A stretch of DNA of 63,315 nucleotides from an uncultured Pelagibacteraceae bacterium (GTDB lineage Bacteria; Pseudomonadota; Alphaproteobacteria; Pelagibacterales; Pelagibacteraceae), in the NCBI GenBank assembly GCA_902520685.1, contig CABYPE010000004.1, forward strand, positions 1-63,315, written 5' to 3'. Each line of letters begins with the position of its first letter. Within the stretch, counting starts at the first letter, position 1. The translations under genes were made by a program, and so were the position numbers. The notes under the pieces were generated by a model, which ran no database searches, was not told the DNA's origin, and saw only the letters and a program-made list of their open reading frames with translations. Shown here piece after piece: positions 54,290 to 62,972 of the stretch.

Positions 54290-55433
54290 ACTAATTTATT
54301 TCTATTTTTTATTTACTTTACTTTTTATATCTAAATCTCATTCAAATTTAGAAATAAAAGCAAGAACTGCAATCCTTCAAGATTTCTTATCGGGTGAAAT
54401 CTTGTATCAGAAAGAACCTGATAGATCGATATACCCAGCGTCTATGACAAAAATTATGACATCAATTATGGCTTTTGATTTAATTAAATCTGGTGATTTA
54501 AGTTTAGATGACAAATTTATTGTATCTGAAAAAGCATGGCGTTTATCAACAGCTGGTTACTCATCAATGTTTATTATGGTTGGTGACGAGGTATCTGTTG
54601 AAAATTTGCTTTATGGTATAATAACAGCATCAGGTAATGATGCATGTGTAGCACTTGCTGAGGGTATAGCTGGTACGGAAGAAGAGTTTGCGATTTTAAT
54701 GACTTCTAAAGCTAAAGAATTAGGTATGGAAAATACAAATTTTACTAATTCATCAGGAATAAATGATCCAGACAACTACTCAACTGTCAGGGATATAATG
54801 ATAATGTCTAGATATTTAATACAAAAACATCCTGAATTTTATGAATGGTTTGCAATTAAAGAATTTACTTGGGATAGAACAGGTGGCGATCCTATTACTC
54901 AGGGAAACCGAAATCCATTATTATATAAAAATATGGGTGTAGATGGAATTAAAACTGGTTATTTAGCAGTAGAAAAATATTCTCTAGCTTCTTCATTGGA
55001 AAGAAATGGAAGAAGATTGATTGCAGTTGGTAGTGGTTTTGAAACAAAAAATTCCAGATCAAGAGAAAGTTCTAAACTTTTAACATACGGTTTAACAAAT
55101 TTTGATTTAGTTGAAATTAATAGATCCAATAAATCTATAGATAAAGTTGATGTTTGGCTTGGTAAAGAAAGTCAAGTTGAGGTTTATGTAAATGAGGATA
55201 TTTATAAAACAATTAAAAAAGCCAAAAAAAGGTTACTTAAAGTTGTTTTAAAATATTCTGGTCCAATAGAAGCACCAATCGAAAAAGATGACATTATTGG
55301 AACATTTAGAGTAGTTTATGATGAAGAATTAGTTGGTGAATATGATCTATTAGCAGCCAAAAAAATTGATAAAGTAAATATCTTCACTAGATTAATAAAG
55401 TCATTGAACTATTTAATCTGGGGCGATGTCTAA
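54282..55433 (+). CDS. dacC: D-alanyl-D-alanine carboxypeptidase (PBP5/6 type)
   Basis: Trims peptidoglycan pentapeptides. I start it at ATG 54282 (MFKLIYFYFLFTLLFISKSH), which gives a proper signal peptide; the track start is an upstream TTG. Active-site motifs are SMTK (IYPASMTKIMTSI), SGN (ASGNDACVALAE) and KTG (DGIKTGYLAVEK). A C-terminal beta domain and an amphipathic end (NIFTRLIKSLNYLIWGDV) anchor it to the membrane. It overlaps the RlpA-like gene and tmk by 8 bases each. Confidence 0.94.
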   Translation: MFKLIYFYFLFTLLFISKSHSNLEIKARTAILQDFLSGEILYQKEPDRSIYPASMTKIMTSIMAFDLIKSGDLSLDDKFIVSEKAWRLSTAGYSSMFIMVGDEVSVENLLYGIITASGNDACVALAEGIAGTEEEFAILMTSKAKELGMENTNFTNSSGINDPDNYSTVRDIMIMSRYLIQKHPEFYEWFAIKEFTWDRTGGDPITQGNRNPLLYKNMGVDGIKTGYLAVEKYSLASSLERNGRRLIAVGSGFETKNSRSRESSKLLTYGLTNFDLVEINRSNKSIDKVDVWLGKESQVEVYVNEDIYKTIKKAKKRLLKVVLKYSGPIEAPIEKDDIIGTFRVVYDEELVGEYDLLAAKKIDKVNIFTRLIKSLNYLIWGDV

Positions 55434-56037
55434 GAAACCTGTAATTGTCTTTGAGGGAATTGAAGGTAGTGGTAAAAGTTTTCATATAGCAAATGTTGCT
55501 AAATATTTAAAAAAAAAAAAGATTAATTTTATTAAAGTTAGAGAACCTGGTGGTTGTATAAACTCTGAAAAAATAAGGAAACTTATTTTAAATAGAAAAT
55601 CAAATTTTAATAGAACAACCGATTTACTTCTTTATCTTTCTGCAAGAAATGAAAATATCGAACAACTAAAAAAATTCTATAAAAATAAAGTTATTCTAAT
55701 AGATAGATTTATAGATTCTACTATCGCGTATCAACATTATGGTTTTGGTGTTAATTTAAAATTGATTAATTTTATTAATAATTTTATTTTAAAAGATTTT
55801 ACAGTTGATTATACGTTTTTAAATATTGTTAATAAAAAAAACATGATTAAAAGATTAAAAATTAGAAAATCACTTAATAGATATGATAAATTCAATAATA
55901 ATTTTTATCAAAAAGTTCAAAAAGGTTTTTTAAAATTAGCTAATAAAAATAAAAAGAAATATAAAATAATTGATTCTAATCTAGATATTAAGCATAACAA
56001 AAATAAAATTATTAAGGTAATAGATGGATTATTATGA
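55426..56037 (+). CDS. tmk: Thymidylate kinase
   Basis: Phosphorylates dTMP to dTDP. It has 203 residues with a P-loop FEGIEGSGKSFHIANVAKYL (usual family form is FEGxDGxGKST), REPGG, and DRFIDSTIAYQHYG (DRY-type motif). A run of 12 consecutive A residues at 55509-55520 encodes part of YLKKKKINF, a slippage-prone site in an essential gene. It overlaps holB by 4 bases. Confidence 0.94.
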   Translation: MSKKPVIVFEGIEGSGKSFHIANVAKYLKKKKINFIKVREPGGCINSEKIRKLILNRKSNFNRTTDLLLYLSARNENIEQLKKFYKNKVILIDRFIDSTIAYQHYGFGVNLKLINFINNFILKDFTVDYTFLNIVNKKNMIKRLKIRKSLNRYDKFNNNFYQKVQKGFLKLANKNKKKYKIIDSNLDIKHNKNKIIKVIDGLL

Positions 56038-56966
56038 ATAATTTAGAACCTATAAATCAAACTAAACTTTATGGTTTGAATAAATATTTTGATGAATTAA
56101 CTAGATTTTACAAAAAAGATATTTATCCAAACAAAATACTTTTTAGCGGTCAAAAAGGTATTGGAAAATCTACATTAGCATTTCATCTTATTAATTATAT
56201 ATTAACATCAAATGGCGATCATCCATATGATCTGAAAAATTATACTATAAATATTAAAAGCTCAGAGTTTATAACAGTACAAAACAAATCAAACCCAAAT
56301 TTAATAAAGATAGATATGCATGATGATAAAAAGTCAATTGACATAAATCAAATAAGAGAACTTATAATCAAATTAAATAAATCATCATTTAACGATAAAC
56401 CAAGGTTTGTTTTAATTGATAATATAGAGTTATTAAATGTTAACTCGATTAATGCATTATTAAAAGTTTTAGAAGAGCCCAATCCAAATATTAACTTTAT
56501 TTTAATTCACAATAATAAGAAGATTCTTGATACATTACTATCAAGATGTATTAACTATAAGATTAATCTATCAAATAATGACTGTTTAAAAATTTCAAAT
56601 TATCTTTTAAATGATAATTTAGAAAACTTAATTAGCACAGATCTAATTAATTATTACTTTACCCCTGGAGAAATTTATTATTTATTACAATTTGCTTCAA
56701 AAAATAACTATGATTTATCAAATATAGATTTAAAAAATTTTCTTAAAATTTTAATCAATGACGGTCAATATAAAAAGAATTATTTTATAAATAATTTTAT
56801 GTATACTTTAATCGAATTTTATTTTAGAAAATTAAATAAATCTTTTTCAAAATTAATTAATGAAAAATATAGTTATTTTGTTAAAAGAATTGCTGACACA
56901 AAAATATATAATCTTGATAAGGAATCTTTATTTATTGAATTTGATGAAGAAATTTTAAATGGCTAA
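56034..56966 (+). CDS. holB: DNA polymerase III delta' subunit
   Basis: Clamp-loader subunit, 310 residues. The AAA+ N-terminal domain shows a P-loop (SGQKGIGKSTLAFHLI), FVLIDNIELLNVNSINALLK and VLEEPNPNINFILIHN, then SRC (sensor with Arg finger position). The C-terminal half is divergent. The tmk-holB-metG-tatD order is conserved in alphaproteobacteria and supports the call. Confidence 0.92.
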   Translation: MNNLEPINQTKLYGLNKYFDELTRFYKKDIYPNKILFSGQKGIGKSTLAFHLINYILTSNGDHPYDLKNYTINIKSSEFITVQNKSNPNLIKIDMHDDKKSIDINQIRELIIKLNKSSFNDKPRFVLIDNIELLNVNSINALLKVLEEPNPNINFILIHNNKKILDTLLSRCINYKINLSNNDCLKISNYLLNDNLENLISTDLINYYFTPGEIYYLLQFASKNNYDLSNIDLKNFLKILINDGQYKKNYFINNFMYTLIEFYFRKLNKSFSKLINEKYSYFVKRIADTKIYNLDKESLFIEFDEEILNG

Positions 56967-58500
56967 AAATTTTTATATCACGACACCAATATACTATCCT
57001 TCTGCCAAACCACACATGGGGCATGCATACTCTAGTATTATTGCTGATTTTTTTGCTCGATTTAAAAAAATTGATGGTTTCGATGTGAATTTTTTAACAG
57101 GTACAGATGAGCATGGTCTTAAAATTCAAAGGGCAGCAGAAAAAAAAGGGGTCGATACGTTAAAATTTTGTGATGAAATTAGCAAGACTTTTAGAGATTT
57201 ATCTAAAACTCTTAATTTAACAAATACAGATTTCATAAGAACCACAGAAAATAGACATAAAAAATCAGTTCAAAACCTATGGGAAAAACTAGAACAAAAT
57301 GACAATATATACTTATCCAAATATTCTGGATGGTATTCTGTTTCGGATGAAGCATTTTATAGTGAAGAAGAAATTGAAGAATTTGATGGTAATAAATTAG
57401 CTAAATTATCTAAATCACCTGTCGAATGGGTAGACGAAGAATCGTATTTTTTTAAGCTCTCAAAATGGGAAAAACCACTTTTAGATTATTATGAAAAAAA
57501 TCCAGACTTTATAGCTCCTAAAGCAAGAAAAAATGAAGTTATTAGTTTTGTTAAAAGTGGATTAAAAGATTTATCAATTAGTAGAAAAAGTTTTTCATGG
57601 GGTATACCAGTTCCAGGTAATGATGAACATGTTATATATGTATGGCTAGATGCATTGACCAATTACATTAGTGCATTAAATTATCCAGAAACAAAAGATG
57701 AAATTTATGAAAAATATTGGCCCGCAGATATTCATTTAATAGGTAAAGATATATTAAGATTTCATGCAATATATTGGCCTGCTTTTTTACTTGCTGCTAA
57801 AATACCTTTACCTAAAAAGGTTTATGGTCATGGTTGGATATTGTCTGGTGATGAAAAAATGTCTAAATCAAAAGGTAATATTTTGGATCCAATTGAAATT
57901 ATAGATCAATATGGTTTAGATCCTTTAAGGTATTATCTTATAAAAGAAGTATCCTTTGGTAATGACGGGAATATTTCACAAACTAGACTAGAAGATTGCA
58001 TTAATAGTGATTTAGCAAATAATTTTGGCAATTTATGCCAAAGAGTCACCGCTTTTGCTATTAAAAATTGTGAAGGAAAAATTCCAAGTAATATAGAATT
58101 TAACAATGATGATTTAAAAATTTTAGATAAATTTAAAAATAATTTAGATTTGATTAGAGACAAAATTGATAAATTAGATTTAAATTTTTATATAGAATTC
58201 ATCGTAAATTCCTTGTTTGAGACAAATAAGTACTTTAATGATCAAGAGCCTTGGAATAAAAAAGATGATATTAAAAGGTTGAATACAATTGTTTATACTA
58301 CCCTTGAAATTGTAAGAAAAATAAGTTTTATGCTTTACCCAATAATTCCACAATCTTCATTAAATGCTTTGAAAATTTTCTCAATTAAAGAAAATGAAAT
58401 CAATTATACCTCTATTAGTAACAATGAATATCTATTAAATGGTAATACAATTAATAAAATAGATATTTTATTTAAAAAGATTGAAAAAAAAAATGATTGA
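56959..58500 (+). CDS. metG: Methionyl-tRNA synthetase
   Basis: Class I synthetase, 513 residues. HIGH motif in PIYYPSAKPHMGHAYSSIIA, KMSKS motif in [20 protein letters not shown], and WDG-like SWGIPVPGNDEHVIYVWLDA. No C-terminal dimerisation domain, as is common in alphaproteobacteria. It overlaps holB and tatD by 8 bases each. Confidence 0.97.
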   Translation: MAKNFYITTPIYYPSAKPHMGHAYSSIIADFFARFKKIDGFDVNFLTGTDEHGLKIQRAAEKKGVDTLKFCDEISKTFRDLSKTLNLTNTDFIRTTENRHKKSVQNLWEKLEQNDNIYLSKYSGWYSVSDEAFYSEEEIEEFDGNKLAKLSKSPVEWVDEESYFFKLSKWEKPLLDYYEKNPDFIAPKARKNEVISFVKSGLKDLSISRKSFSWGIPVPGNDEHVIYVWLDALTNYISALNYPETKDEIYEKYWPADIHLIGKDILRFHAIYWPAFLLAAKIPLPKKVYGHGWILSGDEKMSKSKGNILDPIEIIDQYGLDPLRYYLIKEVSFGNDGNISQTRLEDCINSDLANNFGNLCQRVTAFAIKNCEGKIPSNIEFNNDDLKILDKFKNNLDLIRDKIDKLDLNFYIEFIVNSLFETNKYFNDQEPWNKKDDIKRLNTIVYTTLEIVRKISFMLYPIIPQSSLNALKIFSIKENEINYTSISNNEYLLNGNTINKIDILFKKIEKKND

Positions 58501-59251
58501 TTCACATTGTCATCTAGATTTTGAACCACTTTTTGAGAATATTGATGAAATTATAGAAAGATCAAAAAATGTAGGTATAGAAAAATTACTTACAATTTGC
58601 ACTACATTGGAAAGTTTTAAAAAGATTAAAATTTTGGTTAAAAAAGATAAGATTATATATGGCACTTATGGAATTCATCCCCATGAGGCTAAAAATGACA
58701 AAATTACATCAGATTTAATTATTAAAACAGTTAAACAAACAGAAAAAATTATTGGAATTGGCGAAACAGGTTTAGATTTTTATTATAATCATAGTGAAAA
58801 AAACGATCAAATCAGAAGTTTTGAAGAACATATTCAAGCATCAATAGAGCTAAATATTCCTTTAATAATACATTCTAGAAACGCAGAAAATGAAACACTT
58901 GAGATTTTTAATAGATATAAAAATAATAAACTAAAAATTTTAATGCACTGTTTTACCGGGTCTAAAAAATTTGCAGAAAATTTATTAAATTTAGGAGCAT
59001 ATTTTTCTGCAAGTGGAATTATAACTTTTAAAAATTCTCAAGAATTACACAATACATTTAGATTTATTCCTTTAAATAAAATACTCATTGAAACTGATAG
59101 TCCTTATTTAACACCTGTTCCAAATAGAGGTAAAAAAAATGAACCTTCTTTTGTTATACATACAGCTCAGAAACTTGCTGATATTAAAGAAATCTCTAAT
59201 TTTGATTTAATCAAAAATACCACTTCAAACTTTAATACCCTGTTTAATTAA
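58493..59251 (+). CDS. tatD: TatD family metal-dependent DNase
   Basis: Start chosen at ATG 58493 (MIDSHCHLDF), which gives the canonical N-terminus and an 8-base overlap with metG; the track begins at an upstream TTG. Metal ligands are seen in DSHCHLD, GIHPHEA, GETGLDFYY, IIHSRNA, MHCFTGS and ETDSPYLTPVPNRG. Length is 252 residues. Despite its name, it is not part of the Tat translocon. Confidence 0.95.
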   Translation: MIDSHCHLDFEPLFENIDEIIERSKNVGIEKLLTICTTLESFKKIKILVKKDKIIYGTYGIHPHEAKNDKITSDLIIKTVKQTEKIIGIGETGLDFYYNHSEKNDQIRSFEEHIQASIELNIPLIIHSRNAENETLEIFNRYKNNKLKILMHCFTGSKKFAENLLNLGAYFSASGIITFKNSQELHNTFRFIPLNKILIETDSPYLTPVPNRGKKNEPSFVIHTAQKLADIKEISNFDLIKNTTSNFNTLFN

Positions 59252-60153
59252 TGGAAATTTATTTAAAACTTTTTGAGGTTTTATTTCCTGTTTTTTTTGT
59301 TGTTGGAATTGGTTACTACTTAGGCAAAAAAAATCCTAAGATAGACACAACTTTTATAACCAATTTTGCAGCTAATGTTGGAACTCCTGCAATGATTATT
59401 TATGCTTTAAATCCTGTTAATATATCTTTTAACATTTTTGTTAATTATTTTTGGTATTATTTATTAGCTATTGTAGGATTTATTATTGTTGGGGTTATAA
59501 TATTATTCATCTCAAATACTAAGGATATTGTTAGAGAACTTCCACCTTTAGCAATGCCTAATACCGGTAATATGGGACTTCCTATATGTTTATTTGCTTA
59601 TGGTTTACAAGGACTCGGTGTTTCAGCAGCTATATCAGCTTTAATTATTTTGTGTCATTTTACTCTAGGTGTGTTTCTAGCAGACAGAAAATTTAGTTTA
59701 AAAGTTATAATCAAAAGCCCACCATTTTATGCAATAATAGTTGCTATTTTTTTACTTTACTATGATTTAGAACTTCCAGGATTTGTGGAAAATACTACAT
59801 TTTTGTTAATGTATGCAACGATATTTCTTATATTAATGTCTTTAGGAATTGCATTAACAAGGCTTAAGGTTTTTTCTCTCAAAAAAGCTATTTTTTCTTC
59901 TATAGGACGAGTAATTATAGGACCTGTAATTGGATATTTATTAATTTTATATTTTGATTTAGAAGGTTTTGCTGCTGGTGTTTTATTAATTCAATGCTCA
60001 ATGCCAAGTGCTGTTCTAAATTATCTTGTTGCATCAATATATTCTCCCAAAAAAATTGTAGACAGTGTTGCTAGTACCATTGTTGTTTCAACACTCATGT
60101 CATTTATAACTATACCAATTGTTGTATTCTTTGCTTTAAAATACTTTAATTAA
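59251..60153 (+). CDS. Auxin efflux carrier (AEC) family transporter
   Basis: 300 residues, around ten hydrophobic segments in two halves. Family marks are VLFPVFFVVGIGYYLGKK, AANVGTPAMIIYALNPVNIS, PNTGNMGLPICLFAYGLQGL and the late AAGVLLIQCSMPSAVLNYLV. Bacterial members export or import organic acids such as malate; no substrate can be assigned. It starts on the last base of the tatD stop (TAATG). Confidence 0.9.
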   Translation: MEIYLKLFEVLFPVFFVVGIGYYLGKKNPKIDTTFITNFAANVGTPAMIIYALNPVNISFNIFVNYFWYYLLAIVGFIIVGVIILFISNTKDIVRELPPLAMPNTGNMGLPICLFAYGLQGLGVSAAISALIILCHFTLGVFLADRKFSLKVIIKSPPFYAIIVAIFLLYYDLELPGFVENTTFLLMYATIFLILMSLGIALTRLKVFSLKKAIFSSIGRVIIGPVIGYLLILYFDLEGFAAGVLLIQCSMPSAVLNYLVASIYSPKKIVDSVASTIVVSTLMSFITIPIVVFFALKYFN

Positions 60154-60173
60154 TCTATATCCTAATTCTATAA

Positions 60174-61022
60174 ATGAAGGCTATAACTTTTAATCTGTTA
60201 GCTTGGGTAATGCTTCCTATAATGGACGGTTTTGCTAAATATTTAAGTGCCGATATGCCAGTTTTACAAATTACTTGGGCAAGATATTTTTTTACTGTTG
60301 CTTTTACTTTGCCTGTAATGTTTTTTTTTTTTAGAAAGAATTTAGTTTGGACAGATAAACCTAAATTACAATTAATTAGGGGATTGATTTTACTTTGTGC
60401 AAATATTTGTTTTTTTTATGCAATTTCAGTAATATCTTTAGCAAAAGCACTAACATTAGCTTTCATTGCTCCATTAATAGTTACTGCTTTTTCGCCAATA
60501 TTTTTAGGTGAGAAAGTAGGTTTTAGAAGATGGTCTGCAGTAATTATTGGATTTATTGGATCTTTAGTTGTTATTAGACCTGGTTTTGTAGAGATTAATT
60601 TAGCAAGTTTAGCTGCACTAGGTACAGGTATAATGTATGGTTTTTATTTAATTATAACTCGTAAGTTAAGCACATCGGACAATCCTTTATTAACTTTATT
60701 GCTTACCGGTGTAGTAGGGGCCATCATCATCTCTTTTGTAATGCCTTTTGTTTGGGTTAAACCTACTCTTAATCAGTGGTCTATGATGGCTGCTATCGGT
60801 GTATTTGCCTGTATAGGGCATTTATTCTTAATATTATCTCTTAAATACGCTGACGCATCTAAATTAGCTCCATTTAGCTACTTTGAGATCATTACAAACA
60901 TTATTATAGGTTATTATTTCTTTAATGATTTCCCAGATAATTGGACTTTTCTCGGATTATTTATTATTGTAATAAGTGGTATTTACATCTCAAAAAGAGA
61001 AAATTTAGCTAAAAAGGTCTAA
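60174..61022 (+). CDS. EamA/DMT superfamily transporter
   Basis: 282 residues, about ten hydrophobic segments made of two EamA repeats. Typical features are PVLQITWARYFFTVAFTLPV, FFYAISVISLAKALTLAFIA then PLIVTAF, GEKVGFRRWSAVIIGFIGSL and IRPGF. It is a predicted exporter of small metabolites; it is unlike RarD at 51.7 kb in signature. It is the last gene of the long plus-strand run before the gene-free stretch. Confidence 0.9.
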   Translation: MKAITFNLLAWVMLPIMDGFAKYLSADMPVLQITWARYFFTVAFTLPVMFFFFRKNLVWTDKPKLQLIRGLILLCANICFFYAISVISLAKALTLAFIAPLIVTAFSPIFLGEKVGFRRWSAVIIGFIGSLVVIRPGFVEINLASLAALGTGIMYGFYLIITRKLSTSDNPLLTLLLTGVVGAIIISFVMPFVWVKPTLNQWSMMAAIGVFACIGHLFLILSLKYADASKLAPFSYFEIITNIIIGYYFFNDFPDNWTFLGLFIIVISGIYISKRENLAKKV

Positions 61023-61486
61023 TAATAGGTAATATTTATTTACTAATATCTAAAGTATTACATTAATTAATTAATATAAACTATTGTATTTATTATATTT
61101 TATTAATAATATGATAATATAATTATTATAAAAATTTCAGTTTTTTTAACACTAAAATACTCTTATTTAACACATAACAATTTAAGTTATTGTCTAATTT
61201 TAAAAAAAATTAAATAATCCTTTAAAATGAGGGTTTTTTAACATTTTTATTACAAAATTATTTGAAAAATAGGGTAGTCTAAAAACGTTAATATAGTTGA
61301 ATAGTAGAGCGATGCACTAATTGAATATACCATTTAAACGGCTATAGAGGGGTCTATTTTAAGTGAAGGCTCGTTAGTGGCACAACTGAAGGGTGAATTA
61401 TGCTATTTAACAAGAAAATATACAAAAACTCAAAAAAACGTTGATTTTAATGACTTTTTTAATGTAAAAAAAGCCTCAAAATAGGG
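61023..61486. other. 464-base stretch without a protein gene
   Basis: This is the longest non-coding gap of the window. The left part (61023-61260) is extremely AT-rich and shows no ORF or convincing promoter. From about 61262 to 61425 the composition becomes more GC-balanced and contains nested complementary segments (see the ncRNA entry). The right end (61432-61460) has an A6/T6 inverted arrangement that could act as a weak terminator, and then short sequence before the convergent end of the alkyltransferase gene. Confidence 0.6.
61290..61392 (+). ncRNA. Candidate structured RNA (novel, strand uncertain)
   Basis: Nested complementarity found by eye: AGTTG (61295-61299) with CAACT (61383-61387); inside it TGCACTAA (61313-61320) with TTAGTGgCA (61374-61382, one bulged G); inside that TTAAA (61334-61338) with TTTAA (61358-61362); and an apical hairpin ATAGA-GGGG-TCTAT (61344-61357). 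The helices are coaxially ordered, and the region is richer in G and C than its surroundings, which in such a genome often marks functional RNA. It matches no RNA I recognise (not SRP, RNase P, 6S or tmRNA). The plus strand is assumed because A6/T6 complementarity follows at 61432-61460. Confidence 0.4.
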
Positions 61487-61756
61487 TTAAATCACTACCT
61501 TTTCAGATCTAAGTAATCTTAGCTTTTGCTTAATTCCACCTACTCCAGAGTAGCCTCCAAGGGCTCCATCAGATCTAATCACTCTATGACAAGGTATTTT
61601 TGGTGAATATGGGTTTTTAGCGCAAGCATTAGCTACTGCACGAGCTGATTTAGGGCTTTTTATACCTATAGCGACCTCTTTATAGGTTTTTACCTTGCCC
61701 TTTGGTATAGTTTGAAGGTATTTCCAGACTTTTAATTGAAATTTCGTTCCTTTCAT
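61487..61756 (-). CDS. Minimal methylated-DNA-protein cysteine methyltransferase (MGMT/Ogt) domain
   Basis: 89 residues, only the C-terminal DNA-binding and catalytic domain of Ogt/MGMT. It includes FQLKVWKYLQTIPKGKVKTY, the recognition helix with the Arg finger (SARAVANACAKNPY) and active-site Cys56 in IPCHRVIRSDG, then GGYSGVGGIKQKLRLLRSE. The catalytic Cys is kept, so this is not an alkyltransferase-like (PWHR) protein. Full Ogt proteins are about 160 residues; no N-terminal domain lies upstream. It directly follows a 58-codon membrane ORF. Confidence 0.88.
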   Translation of the reverse strand: MKGTKFQLKVWKYLQTIPKGKVKTYKEVAIGIKSPKSARAVANACAKNPYSPKIPCHRVIRSDGALGGYSGVGGIKQKLRLLRSEKVVI

Positions 61757-61761
61757 AAATT

Positions 61762-61938
61762 TTAGCGTGGGATCATTAAAATTATATAACTCACAAAGAA
61801 TATAATAGCCATAATTGATAGAAATATTGTATTGAAGCTCTTACCTGTGTTTCGATATTGAATAAAAGTTAATATAAAAAAACCAATTGAACTTATTAAG
61901 AACCATACTGCAGGAATTTCTCCATCTAATGAACCCAT
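61762..61938 (-). CDS. Small two-helix membrane protein upstream of the alkyltransferase (candidate)
   Basis: A 58-residue ORF below the track cutoff. It begins MGSLDGEIPAVWFLISSIGF, continues with a second part of that helix, then a short polar hinge (QYRNTGKSFN) and a second hydrophobic helix ending SYIILMIPR. Two clean helices and an intact frame make it credible. It ends 5 bases before the alkyltransferase ATG on the same strand, so they look like a two-gene unit. Family not recognised. Confidence 0.55.
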   Translation of the reverse strand: MGSLDGEIPAVWFLISSIGFFILTFIQYRNTGKSFNTIFLSIMAIIFFVSYIILMIPR

Positions 61939-61958
61939 AATTTTTATAATTTAAACTA

Positions 61959-62009
61959 TTGACATATAAAATCACTTAATATATTACTAATGATAATTAA
62001 TGGTTATCA
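61959..62009 (+). promoter_or_regulatory. Integrase promoter with adjacent inverted repeat
   Basis: TTGACA (61959-61964), 17 bases, TATTAC (61982-61987) is the best consensus-like promoter in the window, 31 bases upstream of the recombinase ATG. Just downstream, TGATAA (61991-61996) and TTATCA (62004-62009) form a 6-bp inverted repeat with a 7-base spacer, covering the expected transcription start; it could be an operator. Confidence 0.55.
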
Positions 62010-62018
62010 ATAGTAATT

Positions 62019-62972
62019 ATGAATGAACTGACAACAGACCTAAAATCGCTTCATGAGGCAACTTTAAATAATCTCAAAAACTCTAAAGCACATAATACTT
62101 TAAGAGCATATAAATCAGACTTTAAAGATTTTGGAGCTTTTTGCGCCAAGCATAATTTGAATTCTTTGCCATCAGAACCTAAAATAGTTTCTTTATACCT
62201 AACCAATCTCTCTAAAAATTCAAAAATCAGTACTTTAAAAAGAAGATTAGTGTCAATAAGTATGGTGCATAAACTTAAAGGATATTATTTAGACACAAAA
62301 CATCCAATTATTGTTGAAAATTTAATGGGACTCAAAAGAGTGAAAGGAAGCATTCAAAAAGGTAAAAAACCTATATTAATCAATCATTTAAAATTATTAA
62401 TTAATGTAATAAATGAACAAAAAATTCAGAATATTAAGAAATTTAGAGACAAATCAATCATCCTAGTAGGCTTTGGAGGTGGCTTTAGGCGAAGTGAGCT
62501 TACTTCTATTGATCATGATGATCTAGAATTTGTACCTGAAGGTCTGAAAATCACTATCAGAAGATCAAAAACTGATCAATTCGGTGAAGGAATGGTCAAA
62601 GGACTACCCTACTTTACCAACGAAAACTATTGCCCGGTAGTTAATCTTAAAAAGTGGCTAGAAATTTCTAAAATTAAATCTGGTCCTATTTTTAGAAGAT
62701 TTTCTAAAGGTTTATCTTTATCAGAAAAAAGATTAACTGACCAATCAGTAGTTTTATTAATGAAAGAATATTTAAATTTAGCAGGTATTGAAAATAAAAA
62801 CTTTGCTGGTCATAGTTTAAGGTCTGGTTTTGCAACAGTAGCCGCTGAGTCTGGAGCAGACGAACGAAGTATAATGGCTATGACTGGTCACAAGACTACA
62901 CAAATGGTTAGAAGATATATTAGGGAAGCAAACTTATTCAAGAATAATGCACTAAATAAAATTAAAATTTAA
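62019..62972 (+). CDS. Tyrosine recombinase / site-specific integrase
   Basis: 317 residues with both parts of the family: a SAM-like core-binding domain (residues about 5-90, NTLRAYKSDFKDFGAFC) and a catalytic domain with the whole active-site set visible: Arg157 (GGGFRRSEL), Lys184 (RRSKTDQ), His265 and Arg268 (GHSLRSGF), His291 (MTGHKTTQ) and Tyr300 (VRRYIRE). It is therefore probably active. It lacks the neighbours of XerC/XerD housekeeping genes; its position next to a glycosyltransferase suggests a mobile or variable island. It is convergent with that gene, overlapping 11 bases. Confidence 0.92.
   Translation: MNELTTDLKSLHEATLNNLKNSKAHNTLRAYKSDFKDFGAFCAKHNLNSLPSEPKIVSLYLTNLSKNSKISTLKRRLVSISMVHKLKGYYLDTKHPIIVENLMGLKRVKGSIQKGKKPILINHLKLLINVINEQKIQNIKKFRDKSIILVGFGGGFRRSELTSIDHDDLEFVPEGLKITIRRSKTDQFGEGMVKGLPYFTNENYCPVVNLKKWLEISKIKSGPIFRRFSKGLSLSEKRLTDQSVVLLMKEYLNLAGIENKNFAGHSLRSGFATVAAESGADERSIMAMTGHKTTQMVRRYIREANLFKNNALNKIKI

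Noticed and set aside
61290-61330. Degenerate tRNA D-arm (TAATATAGTTGAATAGTAGAGC) as a tRNA fragment or integrase attachment site
   Set aside because: Resemblance to TAGCTCAGTTGGTAGAGC is partial, and no anticodon arm, T-arm or acceptor stem follows; the nested helices explain the region better.
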